Shown one piece after another: positions 23,943 to 34,885 of a stretch of DNA of 64,000 nucleotides. Source of the stretch: Talaromyces rugulosus (lineage: Eukaryota > Ascomycota > Eurotiomycetes > Eurotiales > Trichocomaceae); NCBI RefSeq assembly GCF_013368755.1, contig NC_049562.1, positions 3,410,001 to 3,474,000 on the forward strand, written 5' to 3'. Made by a program: the position numbers and the translations under genes. The first letter of the stretch is position 1. The number at the start of each line of letters is the position of its first letter. The notes beneath the pieces are model-generated. The model searched no databases. It saw only the letters and a list, made by a program, of their open reading frames with translations, and had not been told where the DNA came from.

Positions 23943-25174
23943 GTTGGAAAATTGGCTAAGAGAGAGGGAAACTAAGGATGCGATCAACAAGAGGGGTGGT
24001 GATTGTTTATCAATCTCTTGATCTGATTAGAGTGGAGATTGGGATTCGGGGTTTTGTTAAAGTTTTTTTCTTCATTTTCTAAACGCGTACAAGCTCTTCT
24101 GTCACTAGCATAACAGTCTAAGATTTTCACCGGTAAGACAATGTAGTACCGCTAATATCCACTCATCGACGAGACCGGTGTTTGGTTAGGGTTTCCCTAG
24201 CCAGAAGGTCGTAGAGTCCAGATATTGTATCCAAGCTGATTCTGCATGGCCACTCATGCAATAACGTGCAAAATTCTGCTGCATTATTATCTGCTCTAGC
24301 ATGATCCTACCCTGCAACTGCATTTTTCCAATTACGTACAATCTCTTAGGATTTCAGCAGAAGAAAACTTTCCGGCCCCGCTTATGGAGATGATCAGATT
24401 AGATTTGGACTCGCTCGGGTATCAATCTGATAAGGAAAGTCCGTCCTTGGCGGGGCTCAAGTGGCATGGCTCGACCAACTGCATGGCACACGGTGGATCA
24501 AGTGCGAAATAAGTACGTAGTTAGTCTCTGCGACTCTGCGAAGAAGTTATTTTGCTTAGTCTTGTAGGGGAGTAATAGGCAGATATAATAAAAGCGTCTG
24601 CTATCGGGTCCAAGAGATCTACACGCAGCTCTTTGAACGGTAGAACCCGGCGATTGGAACTGGACTGTCATGTCTATTCTTCTGTCCGAGGAAAGTGATT
24701 GAAATACAGCTCTTCTCTAGTAATAATACAAGCAGACAAAATACTCTCTCGCAAGGAATTATTAATAAATGACGCAGGTCACCTGACGGATGACACGCGA
24801 CTACGCCAAGACTTAAAGCGGGTCCTTTCACGTGGATGCGCCTTATCGCAGCTGGTGATTGGCCGTCGACAGACGCGTCTCGTTTCTAGACAAGGAAAAC
24901 AGCCTCTCCAACCTCGTCTGGTTCTGACTGTTGTCGCCCTCCAGGGAGCTTGTCTAGCAAGCGTGATGGCCTAGACTTGCTTCAATTGACCCCACCCTTG
25001 TGATTCTCTTGCGATTCACTTGTGGTGTACCGTGGAAAACCACATCGATTCGGGTTATCGCAACCGTGAAACCCCCCCCACCTGGAGAGACAGAGACCGC
25101 GCGCGTCCGTCACTCCATTTCGCGCTCATCAGACAACAACGGCCAATTGGCTTCAAATTGATATCGAGATAATC
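23943..25174. promoter_or_regulatory. Divergent promoter region (FRE / LRR gene)
   Basis: This 1.23-kb gap lies between divergent genes. GATA-type cores are scattered, for example TTATCTGC (24289-24296) and paired TGATCAGATTAGAT / CTGATAAGG at 24390-24440. GATA factors of the SreA type control ferric reductases in moulds, but the link here is only inference. Confidence 0.35.
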
Positions 25175-26770
25175 ATGGACCAAGAAGTGCCCCTTCCGCC
25201 ACCGCGGACTATTCGCACTAGATCCCCTGCGAAAGCATTAGGCCGCCAGCCTCTGCGAGCGCCGCAGCGGCCGTCGCGATTGAGCGTCTCGAGCTTCCCT
25301 TCAAGCGATCCTGCCTTCTTCTCGAGCGACGATATCCCTTCCTCGTCGCTGGAAAACTACAATGCAGAAAAGCCCGTGAATTCCAAAAAGCGGCGGTACC
25401 GCGGTACCTGGTGGGGAGAAAAGGCCATTGAGGCGAAACGCAAGAGGGCTGATTTTCGCGAAAAGCGGCATTTGGATAGTGGTGTGTGGATGGGGAGTGA
25501 TGGGTCGTCGTCGGAATGTCTCTTGTCTTCTGAGGCGTCCTCTTGCGATGACTTTCTCACGCCTGATCAGGATGCTCGGGATGCTCGGGATGCAACAAAG
25601 GTGTGTGTAATGGAGGATAATACGAAAGACGGCGATGACGAAGAGGAAAACGCACGCGATACTGGCCCAAATTTTGCTGCTCGGAATTTACAGAAACAAG
25701 ACGAGCCAAAAGAACATCAAACTGCTAGGGCTCTGGTTAATAATTGTCTCGATAAGGGTCAGGACTGTATTGACCTGAGGTAAGTTCCTTCTCATTTCAA
25801 TTATATGTACTTTGCTTATTCAAATCTCAGTGGCCTATTCATGAAACGTCTTCCAACAGATTTACTTCGACCGCTTTTACACTTGACCAAAGAGCCCGCA
25901 GTCTTCGAGGGTCCGGTTACCGATGAAGTCTTCACTTCACTAACTCCGTTTCTTCGGCTGTTTCTGTCTGGAAATGCCTTGACGCTGTTAACTTCAGAGC
26001 TCTTTGAGCTGGGCAACTTGAATGTCCTTAGTCTGCGGAACAACAAGCTCCGAGAAATCCCTGGTGCTATCCGAAGACTCACAAAGCTGCAAGAAATCAA
26101 TCTCTCAACCAACCGCCTAACCACGCTACCATGGGAGATGCTCTGGCTGATACGCAAGGGCGACTTGAAGCATATGGTTGTCAATCCTAACCCTCTTATG
26201 TCTCTACACGATGCATTTGAAGACGTTGATCAATGGCACTATGGGAGTGGACCAGATGGAGCAGAAAACACAGAAACAACGCTTCGACTGTGGGAATACG
26301 ACGACGGACCTGTTCCTGAAGAGGCATGGGCCCCTATTCACATTGCCACGAGTCGTGTTCAATACATGGACAGCGAAGGAAACCGACTCCTCGCCTCTAA
26401 AACCCACGAAGCTCAGTATGCGCGCGATGCCACCAGCCGCGTCCCCTCGTTACGCGAACTCGCGCTATTGGAATGCAACCGGGCTCCGTATCTAGACCAG
26501 TTTCTTGAAGATGACTTGACGGGATACCCCGAGCTCGTCATCCAGCTTTTGAAAAAGACGGTTGCAGTTCGAGATGCCGGGGGCATGAGTTGCTCTGTTT
26601 GCCATCGCAGCTTTGTCGTTGCTCGGACGCAGTGGATTGAATGGTGGGACTGTGCAACGTATGAAAACGGTCTCAAGGGGCCGCGGGCATCGGGTGCAGA
26701 ACTGCGTCCGTTGCCATTTCTGCGCAAGGGCTGCAGTTGGGGGTGTGTCCCGGACGGAGACTTGAGTTGA
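25175..26770 (+). CDS. Leucine-rich repeat protein with C-terminal Cys pairs
   Basis: Two exons, 25175-25779 and 25831-26770, join through a GTAAGT donor and CTCAG acceptor to give 514 aa. The N-terminal 200 residues are Ser-, Pro- and charge-rich with a basic KKRRYRGTWWGEKA patch, and look disordered. After the junction come about four LRRs (residues 230-320), including LNVLSLRNNKLREIPGAIRR and INLSTNRLTTLP. These are the short fungal/plant-type repeats that form a protein-binding arc. The C-terminal 200 residues contain CSVCHRSF and, about 55 residues later, GCSWGC, which could bind a zinc ion. No membrane segment is seen. Function is unknown; the repeat class implies a scaffold or adaptor role. 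Confidence 0.83.
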
Positions 26771-27003
26771 TGATCGGGTTTGCAATTGACATTCTTAGAA
26801 CATATTTCGACCGATATGTCTGTCTATAGACAGCTGTATTTGTGGTTTTTGAATAATGTTTTTTTTTTTTTTTTTGTACATGACAGGCGACATTTTGTAT
26901 CAAGGCACGTATATAGCCGAGCAATTACACATAGGGACTAGATTAAGTATATATTTCGCTCCAGCTCATTCACAATCTTTTCCCGACCCCTGACCTAAAA
27001 CAC

Positions 27004-27977
27004 CTACTCAGCACTTTTGGCTTGCTCGCGCAAGCTCGGAGATGTCGACGCCTTGGCTTCGATATCTGCCGCCCACAACGCCGCACCCACGGTGCTCGTA
27101 TACGTGAAAGCGAACGAGAGCACAGGCACCATCTCCAACACAAACGACAACACGCCAAAACTACAACCCCCGTTAGGAAAAAGGGTGAACATAAAGAGGG
27201 TTTGGGCAGAGACCAAAAAAAAAGAAAAAGAGAGAGACAAACCTTGTATACTCTGGCGCATGCGTTTTCAGCCACTCCTCTTTGCGTCTCCGATCCCAGC
27301 CTTTCAACTGAAAATAGCGGTCGTGGGCAGTCGGTCCAATACGTCTCCCCTGCACAACGATATACACGAGCGTGCCAACGACGGGGATGAAATTTAGCGG
27401 CAAGTACAGCACGGATCGGATCAGGGATGCCGGTGATAGCTTTGCGAAAGGTTTCTTGACTAGTTTCCCCAAGCGCGAGATCGGGTCGCCTATACCACCA
27501 GATTTCAATTGTCGACCATCGCTGACCAGGGCCTCGTGACCTCTGGAAACAAGCGTGCCGTCAAAGGTATCCACGAGCGCGTCATTCAGCAAAAAGGAGT
27601 TTGATAGTGCGTTTGTCAGCGTCGAGCTCTCGCTGAGAACCAGCAGGGCCGCTGAAATGGGTGCCAGCGGACCTGATGTCAGCGCAAGCAAGGCTAGTTG
27701 TGGCACATAGGTGAAAAAAAACATGGCGGATGTAATGCTTAGGCCCAGAGTGACCGTGGGGCCGATTCTGGATGTGAGTGGTTTCCAGAGGCTGCGGTGC
27801 GCGATGAAGTAGAATATTCCCTGGATTTTGCATTTAGCAAGTGGTTGAAGCATGAAGTAAAAAGTGGTGGTTTACCTTGATGGGATACATGTAGGCACCC
27901 GACTTGGCTGCATTGCCTGCCAGAGTGCCGATACGGAGTGCCTCGGATTTGGCAACATCTTTTACCTTGTCCGCCAT
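27004..27977 (-). CDS. EI24/Rrt8-like multi-pass membrane protein
   Basis: Three exons, 27977-27876, 27820-27243 and 27160-27004, close in frame to 278 aa. The protein opens MADKVKDVAKSEALR and then PIKGIFYFIAHRSLWKPL, a segment typical of fungal EI24-domain proteins. Four or so hydrophobic stretches follow (VTLGLSITSAMFFFTYVPQ; LALLALTSGPLAPISAALLV; LIRSVLYLPLNFIPVVGTLVY; VLSFVLEMVPVLSFAFTYTS). A conserved cytosolic piece RIGPTAHDRYFQLKGWD lies between the last two. Yeast relatives Rrt8/Lds1/Lds2 sit on lipid droplets and the outer spore wall. In moulds the family is widespread and poorly studied. The first exon is assigned because it supplies the only in-frame ATG and a good GTAAAC donor. 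Confidence 0.86.
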
Positions 27978-28416
27978 TATTGTGTGTAGCAACTAGAAGT
28001 GTAGGTCTGGTGGTTTGTACAGAGAAAAGGTTGAGGCGTGGTGGAAATCAATGACGTTATCGATGGCCGGCCGTCCTAAACCGGCGTCGCCCAATCGGAG
28101 CTACCCCACAATACTTTATTCAGAACAGTTGTAGTTACCAAGTGAGAGTCGCGTTTGTACATTCACTAATGTAAGAAATAGTATGTAATGTTGGCTACAT
28201 TTACCAGGTTTTCAGACCCCGAATAACAAACTGAAGTACTGAACCCATATACCCCCCAGGACCACGTCCTGACCACGAAAATCCAACACGCCTTATATTC
28301 AGGGCTACCAAACGCCACACTGTTCATGAATGGATATAAAAGATGAAAAACAATCGCTAATGTGATAAAGCATAGAGCCCAAAAGAAAAAAAAGAAAAGA
28401 AAAGAAAAGAATAGCC
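27978..28416. other. Intergenic with (AAAAG)n tract
   Basis: Both flanking genes are on the minus strand, so this is the 3' flank of the RING gene and the promoter of the EI24 gene. A purine run of AAAAG units lies at about 28384-28411. Nothing else is seen. Confidence 0.45.
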
Positions 28417-30999
28417 CTATCTGGTGCGGTCCGTTTGGGCAGAGTGCCAGACTGTGTCGCCGCTAAGAGCAGGGAAATTCATGGAAGTAAAGTTGCGCCA
28501 GCTGGACTGGGGCGCCGAAGAGGTATTGTTGTTTGACAGTAAAGGCGCATCCGGTCCTTCGCCATCCTCCAAGTTCGTGTCACTCATGGAACTTCCCATG
28601 ATAGGAACTGCAGCGCTGTGGGTTTCAGCGGATTCCTCTACATCGTGGCTGTGTGAATCAGACCCAATCTGTCGCTGAGACATAGAACGTACGACATCGC
28701 CTTTGCAAATTGGACAAGTGCGTCGACGGGTGGTCAACCATGGGGTGCTAGAGTCGAGATTAGCAGGGTGAAAAAAGATTTGAATAGAGAATACCTACAT
28801 GCAATCCGCATGGAATTCATGGCCACATGGGAGACTCATCACTTGGCTTTGTCCGTCGACATACTCTTCCAAACAAACAACACATTCGACTTGTCGTCCA
28901 ATATACTTTCGTCGCCACAAATCCGAATTTGAGCTGCTCTTTTCTGTACTCGGTGACATCATATCAGTTGGCAAAACAGAGCCGGATACCGTCTGGGAAC
29001 GTGGCCGCGAGCGCCGGGATGTATCAACTGGTCCTGAGGAAAGAAGCGGTGATGTCGATGTGAATGAAGTCACAGATCCCGGGCTTGGCGATCGAGTGCT
29101 TGATGTCGTGGTTGACCGTGAAGCTATGGTATGGTAGGTCCTGATTGGAAGCCTTTCAACCACGGATTTGGGTGCTCGCCATCTTCGGCGACGAATACGA
29201 GATCGCAGCAAGAGAAGAGCATAGACAACGGTCAATGTTATCAAAGGGCTCACAACCAAAACTAAAAGCGTGTCGAAGAAAGGGTTGGTTGACATTGTTG
29301 TTGGAGTTAGAGTAACCCAGAGACCTTCATGATCGGTTGGAGGTTGCTTCGCTCCGGTGGTTGAGCTATCCTTTCCATTTTGGGATCGGATACGACTTTC
29401 CATAATTCGATCGAGCTTGTCATCAGTAGCCTTGTTCCATACAAAAAGCTTCGCAAACCACCATCCCTTGTGAGAGGATTCACTTTGTGGTTTTGAAGTT
29501 GTGTCACTGTTTTTGGAAGACTCTTTCTTCTTTTCGGACTCAGTGGGCTTTCTTGCGTATGAATATTCACCACTGCCTGGAGTTATACTTCCACCTTGAA
29601 GGTTGGAGTTTTTATTGCTGTCGACCTTTTCTTCTTTCTTCTTCGAGTTTTTACTGTCTGGCTTTGCGGTTTGTTTTGGTAGTAAAAGATCTGGATCCCG
29701 CCAGTCATGTACTCCGATTTCGAACCCATCTCCATCAGCCAGCGTAGATTCGGTATCGGCCAGCGGTTTTTCGTTTTTCTTTGCTCGACTTTTGGCAGAG
29801 CTCGATCTTCCAGAGCCGCTATCACTGTACTCCTCTTCCGACTTATCAACCAATACCCAATCAATATTGCCACTGCTAGGCGGCCGACGACTATCCCCAG
29901 CAATTGAACCGCGATTCGTGCCCAACCCTACATTGGATAACAATGACGAGAAGAAGCCACTTTCCGATGAACCAGTCTGCAGTTTTTTCTTGTTCGTAGA
30001 CGTCGAAGTGGGAGCACTAGTTGTTGTTGTCGTGGTTGTCGTGGTTGTGGCTGTGCTTTGTTTTTGTTTCTTCGGGGGTAGGTTCGCCGTAACGTCGGTC
30101 GGTACTTCGAGAAAAGCCCTCTCTGTGACCAGGGAAGACAGTAGATGAGCAGTAGTGTAAGATGTAAATATCGCGGGGATCGTAACATTCGAAGTGTCTC
30201 CGCGAGCATACATCGTGACCAAGCCGCCGCCTTTAGTGTCGTCTCCGACAATCAGCGCGGAACCGCCGCGTCGCTGCACCCATTTAACCTTCTCCAAAAA
30301 CCCGCAACCGCCTCGACTTAGTAGAACGACTTTTCCAGCGATTTCTGCGCTTTCTTGAAGAGACTGAATATCGGCATGGGTGGATGGCTGGTTACCCCCC
30401 GCTTTGTCCAGAAAACCCGGATTGTGTGGACGATGTAGATAATCGTCAGTGCCATCATGCAGAACCGACCCATCGTCTTCGTCTAGCGAGTCATAGCCAG
30501 TACTATCACTGGCCCTGCGATCTTTGGCGGGAATCTTGTCCGATGGAGAGTTGGCGGCTGAGCCGGTCCCGGATTCTCCCAGTCCTTTATCTTGCTTCGA
30601 CTGTCCATCCTTGTCCCAGCCCGGAACATCCGAGCAGCCAAGCTCGCCTTCGATGCCTGCAGTACCAGCGCCTCGCCTGAGTGTGTCTTCGCTGAAGCCA
30701 CTGCCGATCCACAGTTGGCCACTCAGACCTTTGGTGGGCAACAACGGGCCAAATGCTGCAGGTCTCGCGAGGAAGAAAGTCGAGTTATCGTCGGTCAAGC
30801 TAATAATAGCCGATGGGGGGAAAAGCGAAGTTGGGGCATTAAACGAAAACAGAGCGCGGAGTCGGCTCGATCGACCAGCGATAGGAGCATCGGCATCCGC
30901 GCCACGGCGAGGCTCGGCAGTAACGAGCGAGAGAAAGGTGAGGAGGATCGGCAGAAAGATGAAGCAAAAAATGAGCAGCAGGAGCCGTGGAGGTCGCAT
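28417..30999 (-). CDS. PA-TM-RING E3 ubiquitin ligase
   Basis: Two exons, 30999-28799 and 28747-28417, give 843 aa; the intron falls inside the RING finger. Residues 4-28 are a signal peptide or signal anchor. A protease-associated (PA) domain lies near 218-295 (IAGKVVLLSRGGCGFLEKV; TIPAIFTSYTTAHLL). A long Ser/Lys-rich low-complexity linker follows, then one transmembrane helix near 576-600 and a RING-H2 domain near 705-750: CVVCLEEY, then LPCGHEFHADC, then after the splice ITPWLTTRRRTCPICK. All eight metal ligands are present. In the family (RNF13, GRAIL, plant RMR) the PA domain faces the lumen of endosomes or vacuole and the RING faces the cytosol, marking membrane cargo for sorting or decay. 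The ATG at 30999 is the first in frame before the hydrophobic leader. Confidence 0.92.
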
Positions 31000-32127
31000 T
31001 CTGACCAAATAGCTAGCTCAGCTGAGAAACTTTTTAAGAGCTTTGTGGTTGCAGTTGTAGGCGTGGATGACGAGGCGATAGATTACGAGTCCCCGACCAA
31101 GCGCTGGGGCCTCAGCAGAATCGGCGAAGCGTCGCTCATCGAGAAAATACAAAAAAGACTAGAATGTGACGGCGCGATACAGCGGGAAAGCAGATGAAGT
31201 TCGACAACGAAAGAAAATGGAAAGGAGAGCGTTGCAAGGCCGCGGAGGATAGGCTGAGGTGGAGGGGATGATGTCCCATGTCCCACTGATGGCAACGACG
31301 GGGGCGGTTACGTACTGCGCCGGACTAGGTAAAACGCCAAGCTCCACCACGGCCCAGATGGGACTAGCGCGTGTGCTGGCAGACCTCGGCACGTGATATG
31401 TCAGAAAAGGATCTCGCGCAGTGCATTGCCCTTGCGTGTTGAGGCTTAGGCGTTCAGCATGGATGTCTGCGAAGAGGTGATGACTCTGTCAGGCCGAGAC
31501 GCCCTTGTCTGCTGAGAGATCAGCTGCCTCGATTCTGCCAAGGAGCCGTGATTGCGTCATGTCACGTGGAGATAAGATCAGTCTTTCCTCTCTTGAGCGT
31601 TCACGTGCTCTATTTTCTGCCTCTTAGCCTATACATGTACTGGTTGACATGTATACTCCAGGTTGAAAATACCCAGTAGTGGGGGTCCCCGAGATCACAG
31701 CTGAACTTGCGCTTTAGCTTGAGATTTAGATGCATATGCTGCACATCGATCGTTATGCCACCCCACGCGATGATCCAACATCCCATAGTACTACATCCCA
31801 CGCCCTGTCGGACACAGTGGCCCATTTCCTGGGGGAACCCCGGCTAAAAAGCAGCCAATTTCCCCATGGGAATTTCTTCTTCGTAAATACATCGATCTCC
31901 TCGCTTTGGACTCGCGTTCATCGAAACTTGTACATGTACGTGCACTTTCCTGAACGGGAAGGAATCCGGTGGTCACAAACCCCAACGAGCCAGGTGCTTT
32001 AGATGCTTCTTCTCCTCTAAAAAAGCACATATTCTTGAATCTATGCTTCTAGAAGGTCTCTTTATTGCACATGTACATCTTATGCACTGGGTGGTGACTT
32101 CGACCCCCTGAGAGACCCCCAGGTCCC
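31000..32127. promoter_or_regulatory. Divergent intergenic region
   Basis: This 1.13-kb gap lies between divergent genes and should hold both promoters. CACGTG-type E-boxes occur (for example within GTCACGTGGAG at 31561-31571 and TTCACGTGCTC at 31600-31610). Short open frames on both strands here have no protein-like signature. Confidence 0.4.
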
Positions 32128-33084
32128 ATGACTTCCAAGCCCTCATCGGCATCCCCGGAGTTCCCTCCGAGCGGTCGAGGAAACACGCACAACACCTCAC
32201 AACCAGCTTCTCCTTCTGTTTCTTGTTCGTCTCCTGAGCTGCCGATCGGAAGATGCATGTTTATCGCCACAGCCGAGAAACGATGCGGCTGTCACGCATT
32301 CCAGCGCAACCCGGTGCTGCCAGGGGCATACTGCGATTGTGGCCACCAGGCTTCATATCATTGCCCTAAAGATGGTATGCCACCACCACCACCACCACCA
32401 CCACCAGTGCCACCTTTTTCTATGCCAGACCCAACGATATGCACCTCTCCATCCCACGCAACCCTCCTCCAGCGCCTCCACCACCTAGAAACCACCCACG
32501 CACTAGACCGCAAGCACTGGGAAAAAGAACTCCGCCACGAACGCCACTCTCGACAAGAAGACATCCGCACCTTACGCGAAACCATGTCTGCCTTTTTCCG
32601 GGTTATTGAACGCGATATTCCGCGGCAGTTTGCGGATGTCGAGGACAAGATTGAGAATCTTGTGGATCACCATCAGCGGCTGCGGGAAAAGGTTATTAGT
32701 GTGGATGATTTCTCGATGGCGATGGAGGACCGTGTGATTGATTTGGAGCAACAGCAGGCGGAGCCAAGAAGGGCCAAGGGAAGAGAAAGAGGGATCCGTC
32801 AGGGGCATGATGGGGAGGTCAGAGTTGACTCGAATGTTCAAACCGAGTCTCGTAATCACGAGTTTGATTGGCACCTGCCCATCAAAGAAGAGCCTCGAGA
32901 AAGCAATAACCCTTCAACAAGTAATATTTCAGGAGACTCACAGCAAGGGTTTCCCCAGGTTCCCCAGGTTCCACAGGCAAACGAAGAAACAAACAGCAAT
33001 CCCAAAGACAGCACGTCTGTGAAGAGGAAAAGAAGCGTTAGAATCCCTCTACCAAATCCCCCGCCATTATTTCTCTCAGAATAA
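32128..33084 (+). CDS. Cys-rich N-terminus, polyproline and coiled-coil protein
   Basis: A single exon encodes 318 aa, not recognised by name. Residues 42-80 contain six cysteines and two histidines in a compact block beginning RCMFIATAEKRCGCHAF and ending GHQASYHC, which looks like a zinc-binding module. A run of nine prolines, coded by ACC repeats, follows. Residues 115-215 are highly charged and heptad-like (LLQRLHHLETTHALDRKHWE; VEDKIENLVDHHQRLREKV) and probably form a coiled coil. The tail is polar with a basic KRKRSVR near the end that could serve as a nuclear signal. The combination suggests a nuclear adaptor, but no function can be assigned. The CDS start follows directly on a stop-free leader and is the first ATG. 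Confidence 0.75.
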   Translation: MTSKPSSASPEFPPSGRGNTHNTSQPASPSVSCSSPELPIGRCMFIATAEKRCGCHAFQRNPVLPGAYCDCGHQASYHCPKDGMPPPPPPPPPVPPFSMPDPTICTSPSHATLLQRLHHLETTHALDRKHWEKELRHERHSRQEDIRTLRETMSAFFRVIERDIPRQFADVEDKIENLVDHHQRLREKVISVDDFSMAMEDRVIDLEQQQAEPRRAKGRERGIRQGHDGEVRVDSNVQTESRNHEFDWHLPIKEEPRESNNPSTSNISGDSQQGFPQVPQVPQANEETNSNPKDSTSVKRKRSVRIPLPNPPPLFLSE

Positions 33085-33155
33085 TAATTTTTAAAAAAAT
33101 AAAAAAAATTCTATATCTATGATTGTACATAATCTATGAAACGAGTAATATCACA

Positions 33156-34496
33156 TCAAAGCTGCTTCTTGCCATTGGCCTCTGCCTTGGCGCGCTCCTT
33201 GGCTTGCTTTTCCTGTCGTTGTACAATACCCTCGAAACCGACACCTCCAAAGACAAGCCCGACCCCCATCCATTGTCCATGTGTCAATGAATGCCCAAAC
33301 CAAAACACGCTGATGATCATGCTCAGCATCTTGCGCGTCACGGTTACCGTGACAAGCAGCAGAGACGAAAACTTGGACAGCGTGTAGTAAATAAACACCT
33401 GGCCAACCGCACCACAGACTGAAAATCCGAGGACGTGCTTGAGAGCCTGCGGGTGGTTTTGCAGGAAAGCAATGGCTGACGACAGCTCCAAACCGGCCGA
33501 AGCTGGGATTTGCAAGGGCAGAGCCGATGCAATGGCACCGTTGGCCGACAAGTACGGTGCAACGAGTAGATACACTGTGGTGAGAAGGGTGGCGAGGAGG
33601 TTTTGCGCTACCATCATCTGGGGTCCGGAGTAGCGCGTATAGATGTCTGGGGACGAAAAGACGTGATCTTGTGTCGCATTGGTGAGGCCGTCAAGAAGCA
33701 GGTTGATGAACAACAGGAACAAGCCATAAGATGTCTGACCGCTGTTGGTTGACAAAGCCACCTTCTTTGAGGTTCCCGGATGGTACAAGGTGAATGTTGC
33801 GACTCCGAGTGTCACGAGCATGACAACCACATATTTATACAAGGGGTACCGCTTGCGGAAGACGGCCAGGTTCAAGAGCATCACAGGCACCAATTTGCAA
33901 GCCTTGGCCAAAATGAAGGTCAAGTAGTCAATGTGATCAAGAGCGGCATAGCCGAAAGGTGAGGCCAGCGAGGACGAGATGGCGACAAGAATCAAGGGGA
34001 AAGCGATTTTGCTGGTTGGAAAGACCGAGGGCACGTTCTGGCCCTTGGGGGTAGAGAATAAGAGATATAAAAAGCCGCTGAACGCTGCAAAGCATGACTG
34101 AATTGTATTGAGGACAATGGAAAAGGTGAATCGCTCCGTGGGGGGTTCCGGGTCAAGAGCGGTAGCTTCGCGGACAGGATACGGCGTGGTGGTGATGGCT
34201 TCTTGGAGAAGGCCCCATAAAAGACTGTGTATACTGTTAGCAGAAGAGACAAGGAAAGCTGGAAGGTGACCGTACAATGACGCATATATACCACCAACAC
34301 AAATAGCCAGCTGCACAAGCCCTGGCTCGCTTTCTGTCGCATGTTCGTGAGAGGCGGCGGGCTTTGCGCTCCCATTTGCACTGCCATTTGCAACCGCCTT
34401 GCCATTCTGTGCTTTCTCTGGCAAGTCTGGAGGCGCTTGCATGATATCAGACGAGGGCGCCCGTTGCAAGGGCGCTCTTTGTTTCGTGCGCGCCAT
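33156..34496 (-). CDS. HUT1: ER nucleotide-sugar transporter Hut1 (SLC35B1 family)
   Basis: Exons 34496-34276 and 34224-33156 give 429 aa. The 51-nt intron is itself in frame and stop-free; removing it restores ICVGGIYASFLLWGLLQE, the conserved first membrane helix of the family, so it is taken as spliced. About ten hydrophobic helices follow, with GYAALDHIDYLTFILAKACKL and LNLAVFRKRYPLYKY, the diagnostic Hut1/SLC35B1 segments. The extreme C-terminus is KKQL, a KKxx ER-retrieval signal. Family members carry UDP-galactose or UDP-glucose, or exchange ATP/ADP, across the ER membrane and are induced with the unfolded protein response. A role supplying UDP-glucose to the UGGT at 3-7.6 kb is plausible but not shown. 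Confidence 0.94.
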   Translation of the reverse strand: MARTKQRAPLQRAPSSDIMQAPPDLPEKAQNGKAVANGSANGSAKPAASHEHATESEPGLVQLAICVGGIYASLYGHLPAFLVSSANSIHSLLWGLLQEAITTTPYPVREATALDPEPPTERFTFSIVLNTIQSCFAAFSGFLYLLFSTPKGQNVPSVFPTSKIAFPLILVAISSSLASPFGYAALDHIDYLTFILAKACKLVPVMLLNLAVFRKRYPLYKYVVVMLVTLGVATFTLYHPGTSKKVALSTNSGQTSYGLFLLFINLLLDGLTNATQDHVFSSPDIYTRYSGPQMMVAQNLLATLLTTVYLLVAPYLSANGAIASALPLQIPASAGLELSSAIAFLQNHPQALKHVLGFSVCGAVGQVFIYYTLSKFSSLLLVTVTVTRKMLSMIISVFWFGHSLTHGQWMGVGLVFGGVGFEGIVQRQEKQAKERAKAEANGKKQL

Positions 34497-34885
34497 CTTC
34501 GAGGAATTTGTATCTGTGTATGCGGAGATCCGGGCTGAAAGGATGCGCGCGAGTAATCAGACGAGACGGGGGAGTTCTAGTGGATAGAAAAGGAAAGCAA
34601 AAAAAAAGTACAGAAATCTCGTTAATGACAGCAAATTCGTGCGTGACGGGCAAAATCAAGGACAAGGTGTGCAAGACCAACAGAAATAGTAAAAGCCATG
34701 TGTTCAATATTGATCAAGGTAACGGCACTATCGCGCCGCAGGGCCTAGGGCGATCATGGGATGGGTCCTTCCCCCACTCCAACTAAACTCTTTTTTTTTT
34801 AAATCCCGTCAGGACTTATTTTACAGCTCAACGCCGAGGAAGAGAGAGAGAGATAGGAAAACTGGACAGTTATTAAAAAAGAATC
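34497..34885. promoter_or_regulatory. Bidirectional promoter HUT1 / SEN15
   Basis: This 389-bp gap lies between divergent starts and must hold both promoters. It has a T run at 34790-34800 near the SEN15 leader and a GA-rich stretch (34841-34853). No discrete operator could be identified. Confidence 0.5.
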
